Below are positions 27,253 through 36,442 of a stretch of DNA of 64,000 nt, piece after piece (the stretch's first letter is position 1; every line of letters begins with the position of its first letter). A program made the position numbers and the translations under genes. The DNA comes from Paracoccus sp. MBLB3053. Lineage in GTDB: Bacteria; Pseudomonadota; Alphaproteobacteria; Rhodobacterales; Rhodobacteraceae. The stretch is taken from the NCBI RefSeq assembly GCF_031822435.1, contig NZ_JAVQLW010000002.1, positions 186,001 to 250,000 on the forward strand, read 5' to 3'. The notes beneath the pieces are model-generated. The model saw nothing but the letters and a program-made list of their open reading frames with translations. It was not told the DNA's origin and searched no databases.

Positions 27253-27283
27253 GTCTTTCACGTCGAATATTCGCGGGAAAGAC
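27253..27283. terminator. Nested inverted repeat between convergent genes
   Basis: GTCTTTC (27253) pairs with GAAAGAC (27277), and between them lies the perfect palindrome CGAATATTCG. It sits in the 58-base gap between the ends of two convergent genes, where a bidirectional terminator is expected. The stem is interrupted and lacks a long T run, so activity is uncertain. Confidence 0.4.
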
Positions 27284-27307
27284 ACATCCGCCCGGCAGGG
27301 TCCGGGT

Positions 27308-28081
27308 TCAGTCCCGGTCAGACAGGCGCCTTTCGATATTCTCCAGCCGTTTCAGCACCTCGTCGCGGTAATCTGCTGTGGCGGCGTCCGATTCCTGGGA
27401 ATGCGCTTCCTGCATCGAATTCACGATCAGGCCGACGATCAGGTTGACCACTGCAAATGTGGTCACAAGGATGAACGGCACGAAAAACGCCCATGCATAG
27501 GGGTATACCTCCATCACCGGTCGCACGATGCCCATGGACCAGCTTTCAAGCGTCATGACCTGGAAAAGCGTATAGGCGGAATCGAAGATCGTGCCGAACC
27601 AGTCAGGAAAGCGGTCGCCGAAAAGCTGCGTCGCCATCACCGCGGCGATGTAGAAGATCAGCGCCATCAGCAGAAAGACCGAGGCCATGCCCGGCAAGGC
27701 GCTGACAAATCCTTCGACGACCCGCCGCAGTGTGGGGGCAACCGACACGATGCGGAACAATCGCAGGATACGCATGGCCCGAAGGACCGAAAGGACCTGC
27801 GCCGACGGCAAAAGCGCCACGCCGACGATGACGAAATCGAAGACGTTCCAGCCCGAACGAAAGAAGGCGGGACCGCGCGCAAAGATCTTTCCGGCCAGCT
27901 CGACCACAAAGATCGCAAGGCAGATCGCGTCCAGCGTGATGATCAGCCCGCCTGCGGCGGCCATCGCCCTGTCCGAGGTCTCGAACCCAAGCATCAAGGC
28001 ATTGAACAGGATCACGGCGGTGATGAAGTTGCGGGTGGCAGGCCGGTCAAAGAACGAGCCAAGTCGCTGGCGGGCGGTCAT
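27308..28081 (-). CDS. Voltage-gated sodium channel (NaChBac/NavAb type)
   Basis: Ion-transport protein of 257 residues with the six-helix layout of bacterial homotetrameric sodium channels. The S4 sensor has arginines at 101, 104, 107 and 110 (RAMRILRLFR). The selectivity filter TLESWSM (177-183) is identical to that of NavAb. After S6 a short acidic/basic segment (about 232-257) forms the expected C-terminal coiled coil. Ribosome-binding site CAGGAGAAG before the ATG. Such channels affect motility and pH or salt responses in other bacteria. Single gene, convergent with the sulfonate operon. Confidence 0.93.
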   Translation of the reverse strand: MTARQRLGSFFDRPATRNFITAVILFNALMLGFETSDRAMAAAGGLIITLDAICLAIFVVELAGKIFARGPAFFRSGWNVFDFVIVGVALLPSAQVLSVLRAMRILRLFRIVSVAPTLRRVVEGFVSALPGMASVFLLMALIFYIAAVMATQLFGDRFPDWFGTIFDSAYTLFQVMTLESWSMGIVRPVMEVYPYAWAFFVPFILVTTFAVVNLIVGLIVNSMQEAHSQESDAATADYRDEVLKRLENIERRLSDRD

Positions 28082-28253
28082 GTCTTCTCCTGAGGGTATA
28101 ACGCCCCTGCTTGGGGGAACCTCGGATCGCCATAAAGGCCCGGATGCGTTTGCACAACTGACGGGGCAATGTGCCGCTTCTCAGTGTGCCGCAAACGCGG
28201 CGGTCAGGTCGGGCGCCAGTGGCTTTGCGGCTCCGGTTGCCCAGGAACGCCGT

Positions 28254-28769
28254 CTATTTCACCTCCACCACAACGTTTCGGATGGCGCCCGTGACCCTCG
28301 TCGCATCGCGCCCGATATCGGCCGCGACCGGGAGGCTGGTTGTCCAGCCCCATATCCGCGCGAAGCCCTCGGCCTGTCGGGCAAAGAGGCGCCGATGATC
28401 TTCTGGCAGGCTGTCCCATGCCGCGAGATCGGCCGGACGCTCGGTGGGCCTCGTTCCCTTTGGCACGATGCAGAGTCGCAACTGGTGCGCGAGCCAATCT
28501 TCTCTGATCTGGTCCCATCCCTTGTCGAACTGGCCCTTGTAATGATCGGCCCAGTCCTTCGGCGCATGAACGTCGAGGGTGATCGACTACTGTGCCTTCA
28601 TCCATTCGATTACCTGCCACTTGCCGAAGCCGCCGTTGCTTTAGCTATTCAGGCGCAGCATCTCGGGCAGGGGCAGGATGCTCCGATCGGGTGTTTTGGC
28701 GGTCGTCAGACTGGGCGCAATCGACAAGAATGCGACGGCGCAGGCTTTCTGAAGCAGGGCGTCCTGCAT
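28254..28769 (-). pseudogene. Arylsulfatase remnant with internal deletions
   Basis: One reading frame from the ATG at 28769 to the stop at 28254 carries three separated pieces of a type I arylsulfatase. First comes a signal-peptide start ending KTPDRSILPLPE. Then, after an in-frame TAA and a further TAG, comes the internal HAPKDWADHYKGQFDKGWD region running to PEDHRRLFARQAEGFA. Last is a C-terminal strand pair ending in GAIRNVVVEVK. The Cys/Ser sulfatase active-site block and most of the catalytic domain are missing. At about 172 codons versus roughly 550 or more normally, it cannot be functional. Family assignment is from recognisable motifs only. Confidence 0.75.
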
Positions 28770-28988
28770 AGGGGTTTCCTCCCCCAAAGCTTTGATGTCC
28801 CGATGAGAAAATGGATTTCGCAAGAACAGCCTGAATGAGCGGCCAGATTCGGTCGAGAGTTGATCACCAGAAGCATGGCGGACATGGGGCCACGAAGGAC
28901 CGACACGCGGCAAGGACAGCACCCCGCGCAATCTGCCTCGCCGCGACCTCATTCGCGGCCCCGCGACGACGGCCCCGCAACCGAACGG

Positions 28989-29846
28989 CTAGGCCACGGC
29001 GCGCCGGTAAAGATGCCATGTCGCGTGGCCCAGAACGGGCAGCACAACGATCAGCCCCACGAAAAGCGGAATCATGCCCAGAACCAGCGATACGGCGACG
29101 ATCAGCCCCCAAAGCGCCGTCGCGCCGGGATTGCGGCGCGCAACGGCAAGGGAGGTCGCCAGTGCCACGGGCACGCCCACATGGCGGTCAATCAGCATGG
29201 GAAAAGACACCAGGCTCAGGCAGAGCACGATTGCGGCGAACAGAAAGCCCACTCCGCAACCGATGCCGATCATCATCCAACCGGCGCTGGTGGTGAATGT
29301 CGCGCGCAGAAAACCCGAAAGGCTGTCATAGGGCTCGGGTCCGAGGGTGACGGCCCATATCCCATGGGCAGCGAAAAGCCAAAGAGCGAAGATAGCCGCA
29401 AGAAGGCAACCTAGCGACAGCACTGGCCCAAGCACCCGGCCCGTGATCGTGGCCAGCGCGGCGGTCCAACTGGCGTCTTCGCCCTGCTCGCGCCGCCGGC
29501 TCATTTCATAAAGGCCGATCGCCGCGACCGGCCCCACCAGCGGAAAGCCCGCCGCCAGCGGAAAGAGCAGATGGAGCTGCCCCGCATTCAGCGCCCAGGC
29601 AGCAATGACGAAGCCGATCAGCGGATAAAGCGCCACAGCGATGACGACATCGGTGCGCAATGCCGCGAAATCATCTATGCCCCTTCTAAGCGCCGCCCCG
29701 ATATCGCGCGGGCCGATGTCGTTGATGCCGGGCAGGGTCGTGTCGTGGCTGCCAATTCCGTCCATCGCCTCCCCGGCGCTGCGACCAAGCTTTGCCAGCC
29801 TTTGCGCACTCCAACTCAGCGGATTTCCAATTGTCTCTCGGTGCAT
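28989..29846 (-). CDS. DUF2189 membrane protein
   Basis: Predicted integral membrane protein of 285 residues with about six hydrophobic segments, matching the DUF2189 pattern (internal DIGAALRRGIDDF followed by paired helices and a C-terminal LVLGMIPLFVGLIVVLPVLGHATWHLYRR). The ATG at 29846 has a GGGAGGATG ribosome-binding site; the frame is open to 30089 but that part looks non-coding. The family has no assigned function. It stands alone upstream of the arylsulfatase remnant. Confidence 0.82.
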   Translation of the reverse strand: MHRETIGNPLSWSAQRLAKLGRSAGEAMDGIGSHDTTLPGINDIGPRDIGAALRRGIDDFAALRTDVVIAVALYPLIGFVIAAWALNAGQLHLLFPLAAGFPLVGPVAAIGLYEMSRRREQGEDASWTAALATITGRVLGPVLSLGCLLAAIFALWLFAAHGIWAVTLGPEPYDSLSGFLRATFTTSAGWMMIGIGCGVGFLFAAIVLCLSLVSFPMLIDRHVGVPVALATSLAVARRNPGATALWGLIVAVSLVLGMIPLFVGLIVVLPVLGHATWHLYRRAVA

Positions 29847-30700
29847 GGCTGCATCCTCCCTTCCTGGAGGGCCCGGTACCGGGCAAGGCGTCAGCCGGAG
29901 ATCCCGGCGCCGCCCGAAGCTGCCGGGCCGAACCGTCCTCTTCCCATATCTTAGCAGACCCAACACCAAGATGCACTCTCGCAAAGGGTCGGCGGCGAGG
30001 GCCGAAATGTCGTCGGCCGGAGACCGGTTCCTGCACGCGGCTGGTCCGCGGCGCCGCCGTGACTGGGAGTTCGCTGCGCTACGGCCCACGGACCATTATG
30101 GCGCCGGGCCACGGGCGGATGACCACCTGCACCTCTCCTGTTAAGCAACAGGTCGGTCACGACCTTCTTCCGCCGCCTGGTCTCGACGTCGAATTGCTTC
30201 AGTGGCCGCATCGCGACGTCCGGCAGATCTTCGCGACCCGTGTGCCTTACTCACCCTGCTCAAGGACGAACGCCATCTGCGGGTCTGAAAAATCGCTCGT
30301 CTTCCTACGATCGCGCACTTCTCACAGGCAGAAAATCTTGGCGGAAAACTCATGCTTCGGTTGGTGATGTTTTTTGGAGGAAGCGCACATCCGACAAATC
30401 CGAGGGCCGAAATCCATTTCTCAATGAAGGCTTCTTTCTTAGCCCCCGACCAATTCGAGCGAAGGGAATCATCTGGATCGTGGCGAGAGTGACAATACCA
30501 TCCGCGACCACCTGACATTTGCCCGGAACGGATGAAGATGATCTGAACCGATAGAAATATTCGCAACAGAACAGAGTTTCTGCCTGAGCTCGTCCAAGCT
30601 TTGCGCAGGCTTGCACGGATCCGTGAAGAAAGGTTGACATGACGGTCACGCCTTCTGGTAGAGTTAAGGCTGTTCCGAGTACTTTGTTCTGGTGGGTGTT
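29847..30700. other. Gene-free gap at the left edge of the polysaccharide locus
   Basis: About 850 bases without a convincing gene. Several open frames up to about 140 codons exist on both strands but overlap each other, lack ribosome-binding sites and match nothing I know. Base composition becomes noticeably AT-richer from about 30250 on, as expected at a horizontally acquired boundary or a long control region. Confidence 0.5.
30634..30664 (+). promoter_or_regulatory. Candidate sigma70-type promoter for the sugar transferase
   Basis: A consensus TTGACA (30634-30639) is followed 17-19 bases later by GGTAGAGT, a weak -10 element, about 37 bases before the ATG at 30701. The -35 match is perfect but the -10 is poor, so this is a candidate only. 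Confidence 0.4.
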
Positions 30701-31429
30701 ATGACCAACGGGATTAAAGAGATCGACGGCCGGATTGAGGTAGGCAAACTGGTCGAATTCGCGGAAGGTGCGGACTGCCTAATCTCTCACCCTGATGTTT
30801 CCGGTGTCCGAAGCTTGACAGTCAAACGGTTGCTCGATTTGTCGGGTGCCTGTTTCATTCTGATGCTTTTCGGGCCGCTCATGCTATTGATTGCCGGATT
30901 GATCTGGGCGCGTGATGGCGGGCCGGTGCTGTTTGGGCATGAACGGATCGGCTATAACGGCAGGCGCTTCAGATGCTTGAAATACCGTACCATGGTGCGA
31001 AATTCGGAGGAGGTGCTGCAGTCCCTTCTGAGAAGGGACCCAGTCACCCGAGAGCATTGGTACACGCATTTCAAGCTTCAGGATGATCCTCGCATCATTC
31101 CGGGGATCGGCAAGCTCTTGCGTCTAAGTAGCCTTGATGAGTTGCCACAACTCTTCAACGTCCTTCGCGGCGAAATGAGCCTGGTCGGGCCTCGCCCTGT
31201 CACCGGTGAGGAGTTGGTGAAATACGGGGTGCACAGGAACCACTATCTTTCTGTCAAGCCGGGCTTGACCGGGCCTTGGCAGATTGGAGGACGATCGACC
31301 ACGACCTACGAAGGCAGGGTTGCCCTTGACGTCTGGTATGTGGAAAATGCCGGAAACTGGACGGATATCGTCATTCTGTTGCGCACCGCTCGCTATTTCT
31401 TGACTGGCGCTCTGAGCGGAGCGCGATAG
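30701..31429 (+). CDS. exoY: Undecaprenyl-phosphate sugar-1-phosphate transferase (ExoY-like)
   Basis: Priming enzyme for repeat-unit assembly: transfers hexose-1-phosphate from a nucleotide sugar to undecaprenyl phosphate. 242 residues, with one membrane helix (about 45-68) and the complete bacterial sugar-transferase domain: KRLLDLSGA, GPVLFGHERIGYNGR, FRCLKYRTM, LRLSSLDELPQLFNVLRGEMSLVGPRP (in family, the catalytic acidic and PRP regions) and LSVKPGLTGPWQ. The short form lacks the large N-terminal region of WbaP, so it resembles ExoY. The ATG at 30701 is preferred over a GTG nine bases earlier. First gene of the polysaccharide locus. Confidence 0.93.
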   Translation: MTNGIKEIDGRIEVGKLVEFAEGADCLISHPDVSGVRSLTVKRLLDLSGACFILMLFGPLMLLIAGLIWARDGGPVLFGHERIGYNGRRFRCLKYRTMVRNSEEVLQSLLRRDPVTREHWYTHFKLQDDPRIIPGIGKLLRLSSLDELPQLFNVLRGEMSLVGPRPVTGEELVKYGVHRNHYLSVKPGLTGPWQIGGRSTTTYEGRVALDVWYVENAGNWTDIVILLRTARYFLTGALSGAR

Positions 31430-31449
31430 GCCGTGCTTGTCGTCTTTTT

Positions 31450-31659
31450 CTAAGCTGAGCGCTTGGCGCTCTGCTTCTCCGACGCTCGGCGGCGTCCGCG
31501 GACCCGCACCCAGATTGCTGCCCAGATCAGGGTGAGCGGGGCCGCGAACAACCAGGTCGTCAACAACCATATCCAGAAACCGACACCGGTGGCGAAGGCA
31601 AAAGCTGCTGTCAGCAAGGCCGAGATGATGAAGGGAGGGACGAAGAGCCACAGCGACAT
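31450..31659 (-). CDS. Small two-helix membrane protein
   Basis: A 69-residue protein with two hydrophobic helices separated by a short loop and a very basic C-terminus (RVRGRRRASEKQSAKR). It converges on the sugar transferase, with 20 bases between the ends. An AGGAATAA sequence upstream of the ATG at 31659 is a possible ribosome-binding site. No function is recognised. Confidence 0.5.
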   Translation of the reverse strand: MSLWLFVPPFIISALLTAAFAFATGVGFWIWLLTTWLFAAPLTLIWAAIWVRVRGRRRASEKQSAKRSA

Positions 31660-32583
31660 AGAGGTCGTTATTCCTATTTCTCTGAGTCGGCGAGCGATGT
31701 TTCAAGAAATGCCTGAAGCAAAGCGGTCTTAACCTGCGATGCAGCCAGCTGCCTGAAATTGGTTCCCAAACTCGACAAGATGAACATTCGGCAGATATTG
31801 CCGAAAGCGTAGAACAGTTCAACAAAAGAGATTGCGTCGGTTTGGATCAGATTCTTCCCATCTTTACAACGCTTGCTCAAAATTCCGGACGGACAGCCCA
31901 TCCGTTACCTTTTCCAAGGCGCGACTATAGTCGGCCTGGGGTCTCATCCGTGATGGCCGTCCTGTGCCCGGTTCGTCCTGACGGACATCCCGACACGCGC
32001 ATTTGCCCCGAGAACTGGTGACGGGGACGTCCTGCGCAGAGATATGATGGGAATGCGGGGACGGACTTTGCCCTGCGCCGGAAGCTTGATCTTTCGAACC
32101 GTCCTCATCGGATTTCCCGGTCCGCAGGTTCAGAATGCCTGCACAGATTTTGGCGAAACAATCTGTCGGCCGTTTGTCGAGGGGCTATGCGGCGTCGTTC
32201 ATCCGGCCGGACTGATGCTGACCGCCGTGCAAGTCACTGATCAAAGACACCCTGACATCCGCGGCGCCGTCCAGTCGGGAATGACAAGGCAGGCCGGCGG
32301 GGTGGCGAAGGACAGGTTGCGACTTTCGGCGCACTTCGCCGTTGCACATGATACCCGCAGCCGAAAAGAAGTAATGCCAGCGTATAGAGCGACCCGTTCA
32401 TCGTCTGACTGCGAGATTCCCTCTCAGAACGACGCTTTCCTCCCCCGCATACGCGCGTGGCCCTGAGACATACCAACGGTTCGGATCGCTCCTTGATCAC
32501 AGAATAACCTTCGCGTCGGCGTCGTGTGGGAACGGGGCGCTCGTCTGACCGTCTAAAACATTAGAATTGAACTGGATTGCTGC
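31660..32583. other. Gene-poor gap inside the polysaccharide locus
   Basis: About 920 bases between two minus-strand genes. A 75-codon minus-strand frame (31674-31901) ends 15 bases before the small membrane-protein gene and could be its partner, but it lacks a clear ribosome-binding site. Other frames (for example 32044-32466 plus, and a 32234-32401 minus frame starting with a lipobox-like LLLFGCG) match no family I know. It may contain decayed genes. Confidence 0.45.
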
Positions 32584-34317
32584 TTACCTCGCTTCCCGCA
32601 GGACAATGCGATATTCAGTGACATCGCCACTCGAATTGCCTCCTGGTCCCACGACGATGTCAAGCCGCGCGCCGCGCCACATCGGAATCTCGGGCAGGGC
32701 GACGCTATAGCGATCCCGCACAGATGATTTGTGTTCAAGTACCTTGCCGTTCAGCAGAACCGTTATCTCGACACCGTCCTGGCTCCGTTCGGAAGGATTC
32801 CAGCTTGCCTCGAGGGCCACGACACGCTTGGTGTCGGCGACGTAACGATGGACAATTTCGACCGGATTCGTGTCAGACCCACCCGGAACCAGGGAATCCG
32901 CCAGCAACCGTGCCGGTCGATAGTGGCGGTTGCCCAGATAAGGCGTCCACGGAGTACCCTGCGCTTCCTGGCCTGGCATGGTCCGAAGCGGGACGCGGCG
33001 ATCTTTATGCCGCGCGAACCTCTGGAAAGGATCGGCAGATGCGAACGTTTCGTCTTCCGTCGGGTAGGAAAACTGATGATAGCTATCAGCCAGGATGCCG
33101 GTTGGCTCGAGCTTGACATCTTCCCCCAAAACGATGCGCTCGTCCGCGGTGAGTATGATCGGATCGGATTCCGAGAGTTCCAGCAGGACCTTGTCGAGCG
33201 TCACACCCAGCGCATTCGTCGCCTCGATTCCATCGGCAATCCAGACGGCCCGTCGCGCGCCCCAGATCACGAGGGTGTCTTCGCCAAACAGGCACGCGAT
33301 GGTGAACGGATCCGGACTGACATCCCGGACGGGGCGACCGGCCATCATCTTCTGCACACGCGCAAAGACGCGGCCCGTGTCGGTCGGGCGGCCGGAGTGG
33401 GTGTCTATAAGTGGCTCAAGACCGTCGCCACGGTCATGCAGCGGATACCAGGCGGCGCGCTCGACCCCGGAAAGGGCCATGGCGCAATACATGCGCATGA
33501 GGAAACTAGGTGCCTCGGCACGGCCCTTTTCGCCGAATTCCGTCACCTGGAGCGGGAGATCACTTGCCTGAGGATGACGGCGCAGCACGGCAATCTGGCG
33601 GGCAAGCTGCTCGGGCGGTGTGGTATAGGGGTGCAGAACAAGTGCATCCATGTAATCGGCCCCGCCCAGATCCAGCAATGGCCATATATATCCGCCAGGG
33701 ATCGAATGCGCTGCGCCGCCCAAAACAGCCACTTTCGGATGGCTGGCCTTCACCCGCAGATAGACCGCCTTTAGCAGCTCGAAATGCTGGGACGCACGCT
33801 CTTCGCGTGAGACGTCTTTGACGGGCCCTGTCACGAAATTCTGGCCATTGAACTCGTTGCCGACTTCCACAGCACTTATTGCGGGATGAGCGTCAAGCGC
33901 GGCCTCGGCAAACCTTGCGAAGGCAGCTCGTCCCTCAGGCGTGAAGGGGGTTTCACCTGCGTCGTGCAGTTCATTGCCCCAGTTGAGCGTCAGGCTCATC
34001 CGTCCGCCGGAAGCCGCAATCTCTTCGGGATAGATGGTCGTGAGCTTGTCAAAGCTATAGCTTTCACTTTCCGACTCCACCTTGCTCCAATAGATGATGT
34101 CGCGGAAATCGGTCACTCCAAGATCGATGGCACGACGCAAGAGATCGGGCTCCCAGCCATGTCCAAAATTCGACGCGGCCGCCAAGCTGGGGCCAGCACC
34201 CATTCCAGACGCCATTGGCAAGGGCGACTTCGTATCGGTCGTGTTCGCGATTGCCGCTGAGGCACTGGCGGCCAGAATGAATGACCCGACAAATATCGCT
34301 GAAATTCTTTTGTCCAC
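32584..34317 (-). CDS. Secreted clan GH-A glycoside hydrolase
   Basis: Predicted exported TIM-barrel glycosidase of about 577 residues. A signal peptide (start DKRISAIFVGSFILA, end near AIANT) is best served by the GTG at 34317; an ATG at 34362 would extend it by 15 residues. The barrel shows clan GH-A hallmarks: an EVGNEFNGQ segment with the acid/base Glu after Asn, and LQVTEFGEKG with the likely nucleophile Glu. It recalls GH39-like enzymes. The last ~150 residues form a beta-rich accessory domain. Placed next to sulfotransferase and polymerase genes, it may trim or release the polysaccharide. Confidence 0.82.
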   Translation of the reverse strand: MDKRISAIFVGSFILAASASAAIANTTDTKSPLPMASGMGAGPSLAAASNFGHGWEPDLLRRAIDLGVTDFRDIIYWSKVESESESYSFDKLTTIYPEEIAASGGRMSLTLNWGNELHDAGETPFTPEGRAAFARFAEAALDAHPAISAVEVGNEFNGQNFVTGPVKDVSREERASQHFELLKAVYLRVKASHPKVAVLGGAAHSIPGGYIWPLLDLGGADYMDALVLHPYTTPPEQLARQIAVLRRHPQASDLPLQVTEFGEKGRAEAPSFLMRMYCAMALSGVERAAWYPLHDRGDGLEPLIDTHSGRPTDTGRVFARVQKMMAGRPVRDVSPDPFTIACLFGEDTLVIWGARRAVWIADGIEATNALGVTLDKVLLELSESDPIILTADERIVLGEDVKLEPTGILADSYHQFSYPTEDETFASADPFQRFARHKDRRVPLRTMPGQEAQGTPWTPYLGNRHYRPARLLADSLVPGGSDTNPVEIVHRYVADTKRVVALEASWNPSERSQDGVEITVLLNGKVLEHKSSVRDRYSVALPEIPMWRGARLDIVVGPGGNSSGDVTEYRIVLREAR

Positions 34318-34575
34318 GACTTCGCACCCCACCGCTGCCGTGCCGAAGAGATTCGCAAGCATGATCCTGGCGGTGCTGGTCAGTCAGCGTGGCGGGGACC
34401 AAACAAGCACAGAAAAAAGTTGCCGTGGGCAGGGCTCGTCTGTCAAGGGGCGCGGCGCCGCCATGAACCTTGTCGAGATCTTGATTGCCCAGATGATCCG
34501 CAAACACCATCGGTCCGCCGACAGCCTAGGCGCAATCTTGACGATCGCCCCACAGATTGGACCCAATCCCAGATC

Positions 34576-35496
34576 CTAGCGTTCTGGCCGAAGTCGGTTT
34601 CGAAACTTCGGCGTGCGAAGGACCTGGATCGGGCTTGATGACAACCGCTCGTAAAGCCTCATATCCTCGGCGAAAAGCTCGGCAACGATCTCGGCTCCGG
34701 CACATTCAGGCTTTCCCAGGGAAGACGCATTGCTCCGCCCGATGATGCGTTCCTGTGGCAGGCAGGCGTGCAGCATCGCCTGAACCGTGTCCATCCGTTC
34801 CATGGAAAACAGGGCATCCACCAGCAGACGGCCATGTGAATCCGACACAAAAGCACATTGTTCCCGAAAATGATGCCACTTCGTCACGACGCGGCGGAAG
34901 GAGGGGTCTTCCAGGCGGGCCACGAAGGTTTCGAAATCGGCGATATCCGCCAGGTGATTGTCCCGGAAGCGAATATCGGCGGCAAAGGTCGGCATGGTCT
35001 TCAGATAGGCAAAGGCTGACCGGAAACGGGCGTAAGGATCGCGTAGGATTGCGAAGCTGAAAGCGCGTTCCGAAAGTTGTCTGGGCAAAGCTCCGCGTAA
35101 GAATTGCATGGAATGATGTCCGAGGGTGCCGCCATAAAGGCATTCGGTCACCGAGGAGCCGGCATTTTTCGGGACATGAACAAAGATCAGGCCTGTCGGG
35201 CCCATCGCCGAAGTCAGGCTGCGCGAGCGTCGTTCACGAAACCAGCCCTTGGTGAGCCTTATGGGTCGGGCAAAGGGGCGCGCGCCGGGGATCTTCCAGA
35301 TCGGATGGCCAGAGGGCGTCAATCCGGGCGGCGCGCCCTTGGGTTCGAACCGCTCGTCATCGTCAATGTCGGTCGCCTCACGTTGGCTGGCTAGCCACGC
35401 TGCCGCCCGGACGGCGGGTGACAGATACATGCCGCTCATCGAACATGCGACCATGGATTGCCGTCCCTGCCTTGCTGTATCACGATGGCTTTTCAT
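34576..35496 (-). CDS. Sulfotransferase (family 2-like)
   Basis: PAPS-dependent sulfotransferase of about 306 residues. The 5'-phosphosulfate loop VHVPKNAGSS and the 3'-phosphate motif LRDPYARFRSAFAY are both intact, in the arrangement of carbohydrate (Sulfotransfer_2-type) enzymes. The start is uncertain: ATG codons at 35529, 35496 and 35454 are in frame, and the first two overlap the upstream sulfotransferase gene. No signal or membrane segment, so it probably acts on cytoplasmic lipid-linked repeat units. Last gene of the wzy-wzx-sulfotransferase run. Confidence 0.85.
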   Translation of the reverse strand: MKSHRDTARQGRQSMVACSMSGMYLSPAVRAAAWLASQREATDIDDDERFEPKGAPPGLTPSGHPIWKIPGARPFARPIRLTKGWFRERRSRSLTSAMGPTGLIFVHVPKNAGSSVTECLYGGTLGHHSMQFLRGALPRQLSERAFSFAILRDPYARFRSAFAYLKTMPTFAADIRFRDNHLADIADFETFVARLEDPSFRRVVTKWHHFREQCAFVSDSHGRLLVDALFSMERMDTVQAMLHACLPQERIIGRSNASSLGKPECAGAEIVAELFAEDMRLYERLSSSPIQVLRTPKFRNRLRPER

Positions 35497-36442
35497 CGCC
35501 AAACCATCGAGTGCATAGGCAGGTGCCATAGGTTTGGTCGAACTCCCTGATGATAGGAAGAAAATGGTCCCGAAGCGCTGCCCTGACCTCGTTCTCTTCC
35601 TCGGCGCGGCGCGGAACCTCCTTCACTGTTGCCTTTCGCAGGGCCCGCAGGACGCCGCGTGGCAGGCGCGCGCGCAATCTATTCCAGGTGGGCGTGTCGC
35701 GCAGCGTCGTGACCAAGGGAAAACGCGCCATTCGCGTGGTGGCCGCCGTCGTGTTGCGTTCGGCCAGATCGGCCGGATCCAGCCTGTGCTCCGGCAGCCC
35801 CAGGGCGCGAAACAGCCCCGCGAGGGTGGTCTCTGGCGCGGCGCGGAGTTCTTCCGAAGCGACAATGTGAATATTGTCGAAGTGAGGCCGGTAGCGGTCC
35901 AGCTGTCGCTTGTAGTCGCTCGTGCAGAGATAGATGCTGTCGGGATCGGCAACAGCTTCGCTGAGCGACCGGTTTTCCTTCAGGATTTTTCGATCCTGCC
36001 AGTAATGGCTGATCGTCCTGTCGACGGGATTTCGAACCAAGTAGATGATCTGCGCGTGCGGCGAGGCAGCCGCAATCCGCTCGGGCACATTGGTGAAAAT
36101 CGGATAGCTCGAATAGGTGGGGCTGGCTTCCATTCGGTATCGGGTGGGTGGGCCCGCAAAGAGGTCGAGATAGGCGTCGAGGTCCCTCGCCTCGGGGCGC
36201 ATCGATTCCATGAGCTGCCGAGAGCGCAGTTCCGAAAGTTCTACAAAGAACGACGGCTCCTTCTCGCGCGATCCGGTGATCTCGGGATGGGCGCTCAAGT
36301 ACGAGTGCAGGGAGGTCGTGCCGCATTTCCCGGCTCCGATGAGAAACAGGTTCGGCATCAGGGAAATCTGCCTGTCGCTCAGATCTTGCCGGCGAATTGC
36401 AAAGCCATCGCGCGCGGCTTGAACGGACAGAACGCCCTTCAT
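35480..36442 (-). CDS. Sulfotransferase (heparan N-sulfotransferase-like)
   Basis: PAPS-dependent sulfotransferase of 320 residues with IGAGKCGTTSLHSYLSAHP (5'-phosphosulfate loop), KEPSFF, and YLVRNPVDRTISHYW (3'-phosphate motif), the pattern of heparan-sulfate and related bacterial enzymes. The ATG at 36442 overlaps the flippase stop in an ATGA junction, which fixes the start; the frame is open far upstream inside the flippase gene. Its 3' end overlaps the next sulfotransferase gene. Direct coupling to the flippase strongly suggests that repeat units are sulfated before export. Confidence 0.9.
   Translation of the reverse strand: MKGVLSVQAARDGFAIRRQDLSDRQISLMPNLFLIGAGKCGTTSLHSYLSAHPEITGSREKEPSFFVELSELRSRQLMESMRPEARDLDAYLDLFAGPPTRYRMEASPTYSSYPIFTNVPERIAAASPHAQIIYLVRNPVDRTISHYWQDRKILKENRSLSEAVADPDSIYLCTSDYKRQLDRYRPHFDNIHIVASEELRAAPETTLAGLFRALGLPEHRLDPADLAERNTTAATTRMARFPLVTTLRDTPTWNRLRARLPRGVLRALRKATVKEVPRRAEEENEVRAALRDHFLPIIREFDQTYGTCLCTRWFGDEKPS

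Noticed and set aside
25879..27285. 468-codon minus-strand frame over ssuB's end and the FAD oxidase gene
   Set aside because: Antisense shadow of genes with clear catalytic motifs; no ribosome-binding site or known domain.
30141..30566. 141-codon minus-strand frame
   Set aside because: No ribosome-binding site, no family resemblance, atypical residue use and overlap with equally long frames on the other strand.
32044..32466. 140-codon plus-strand frame in the gap before the glycosidase
   Set aside because: No ribosome-binding site or recognisable domain; composition not gene-like. It may be a decayed gene, but nothing supports a call.
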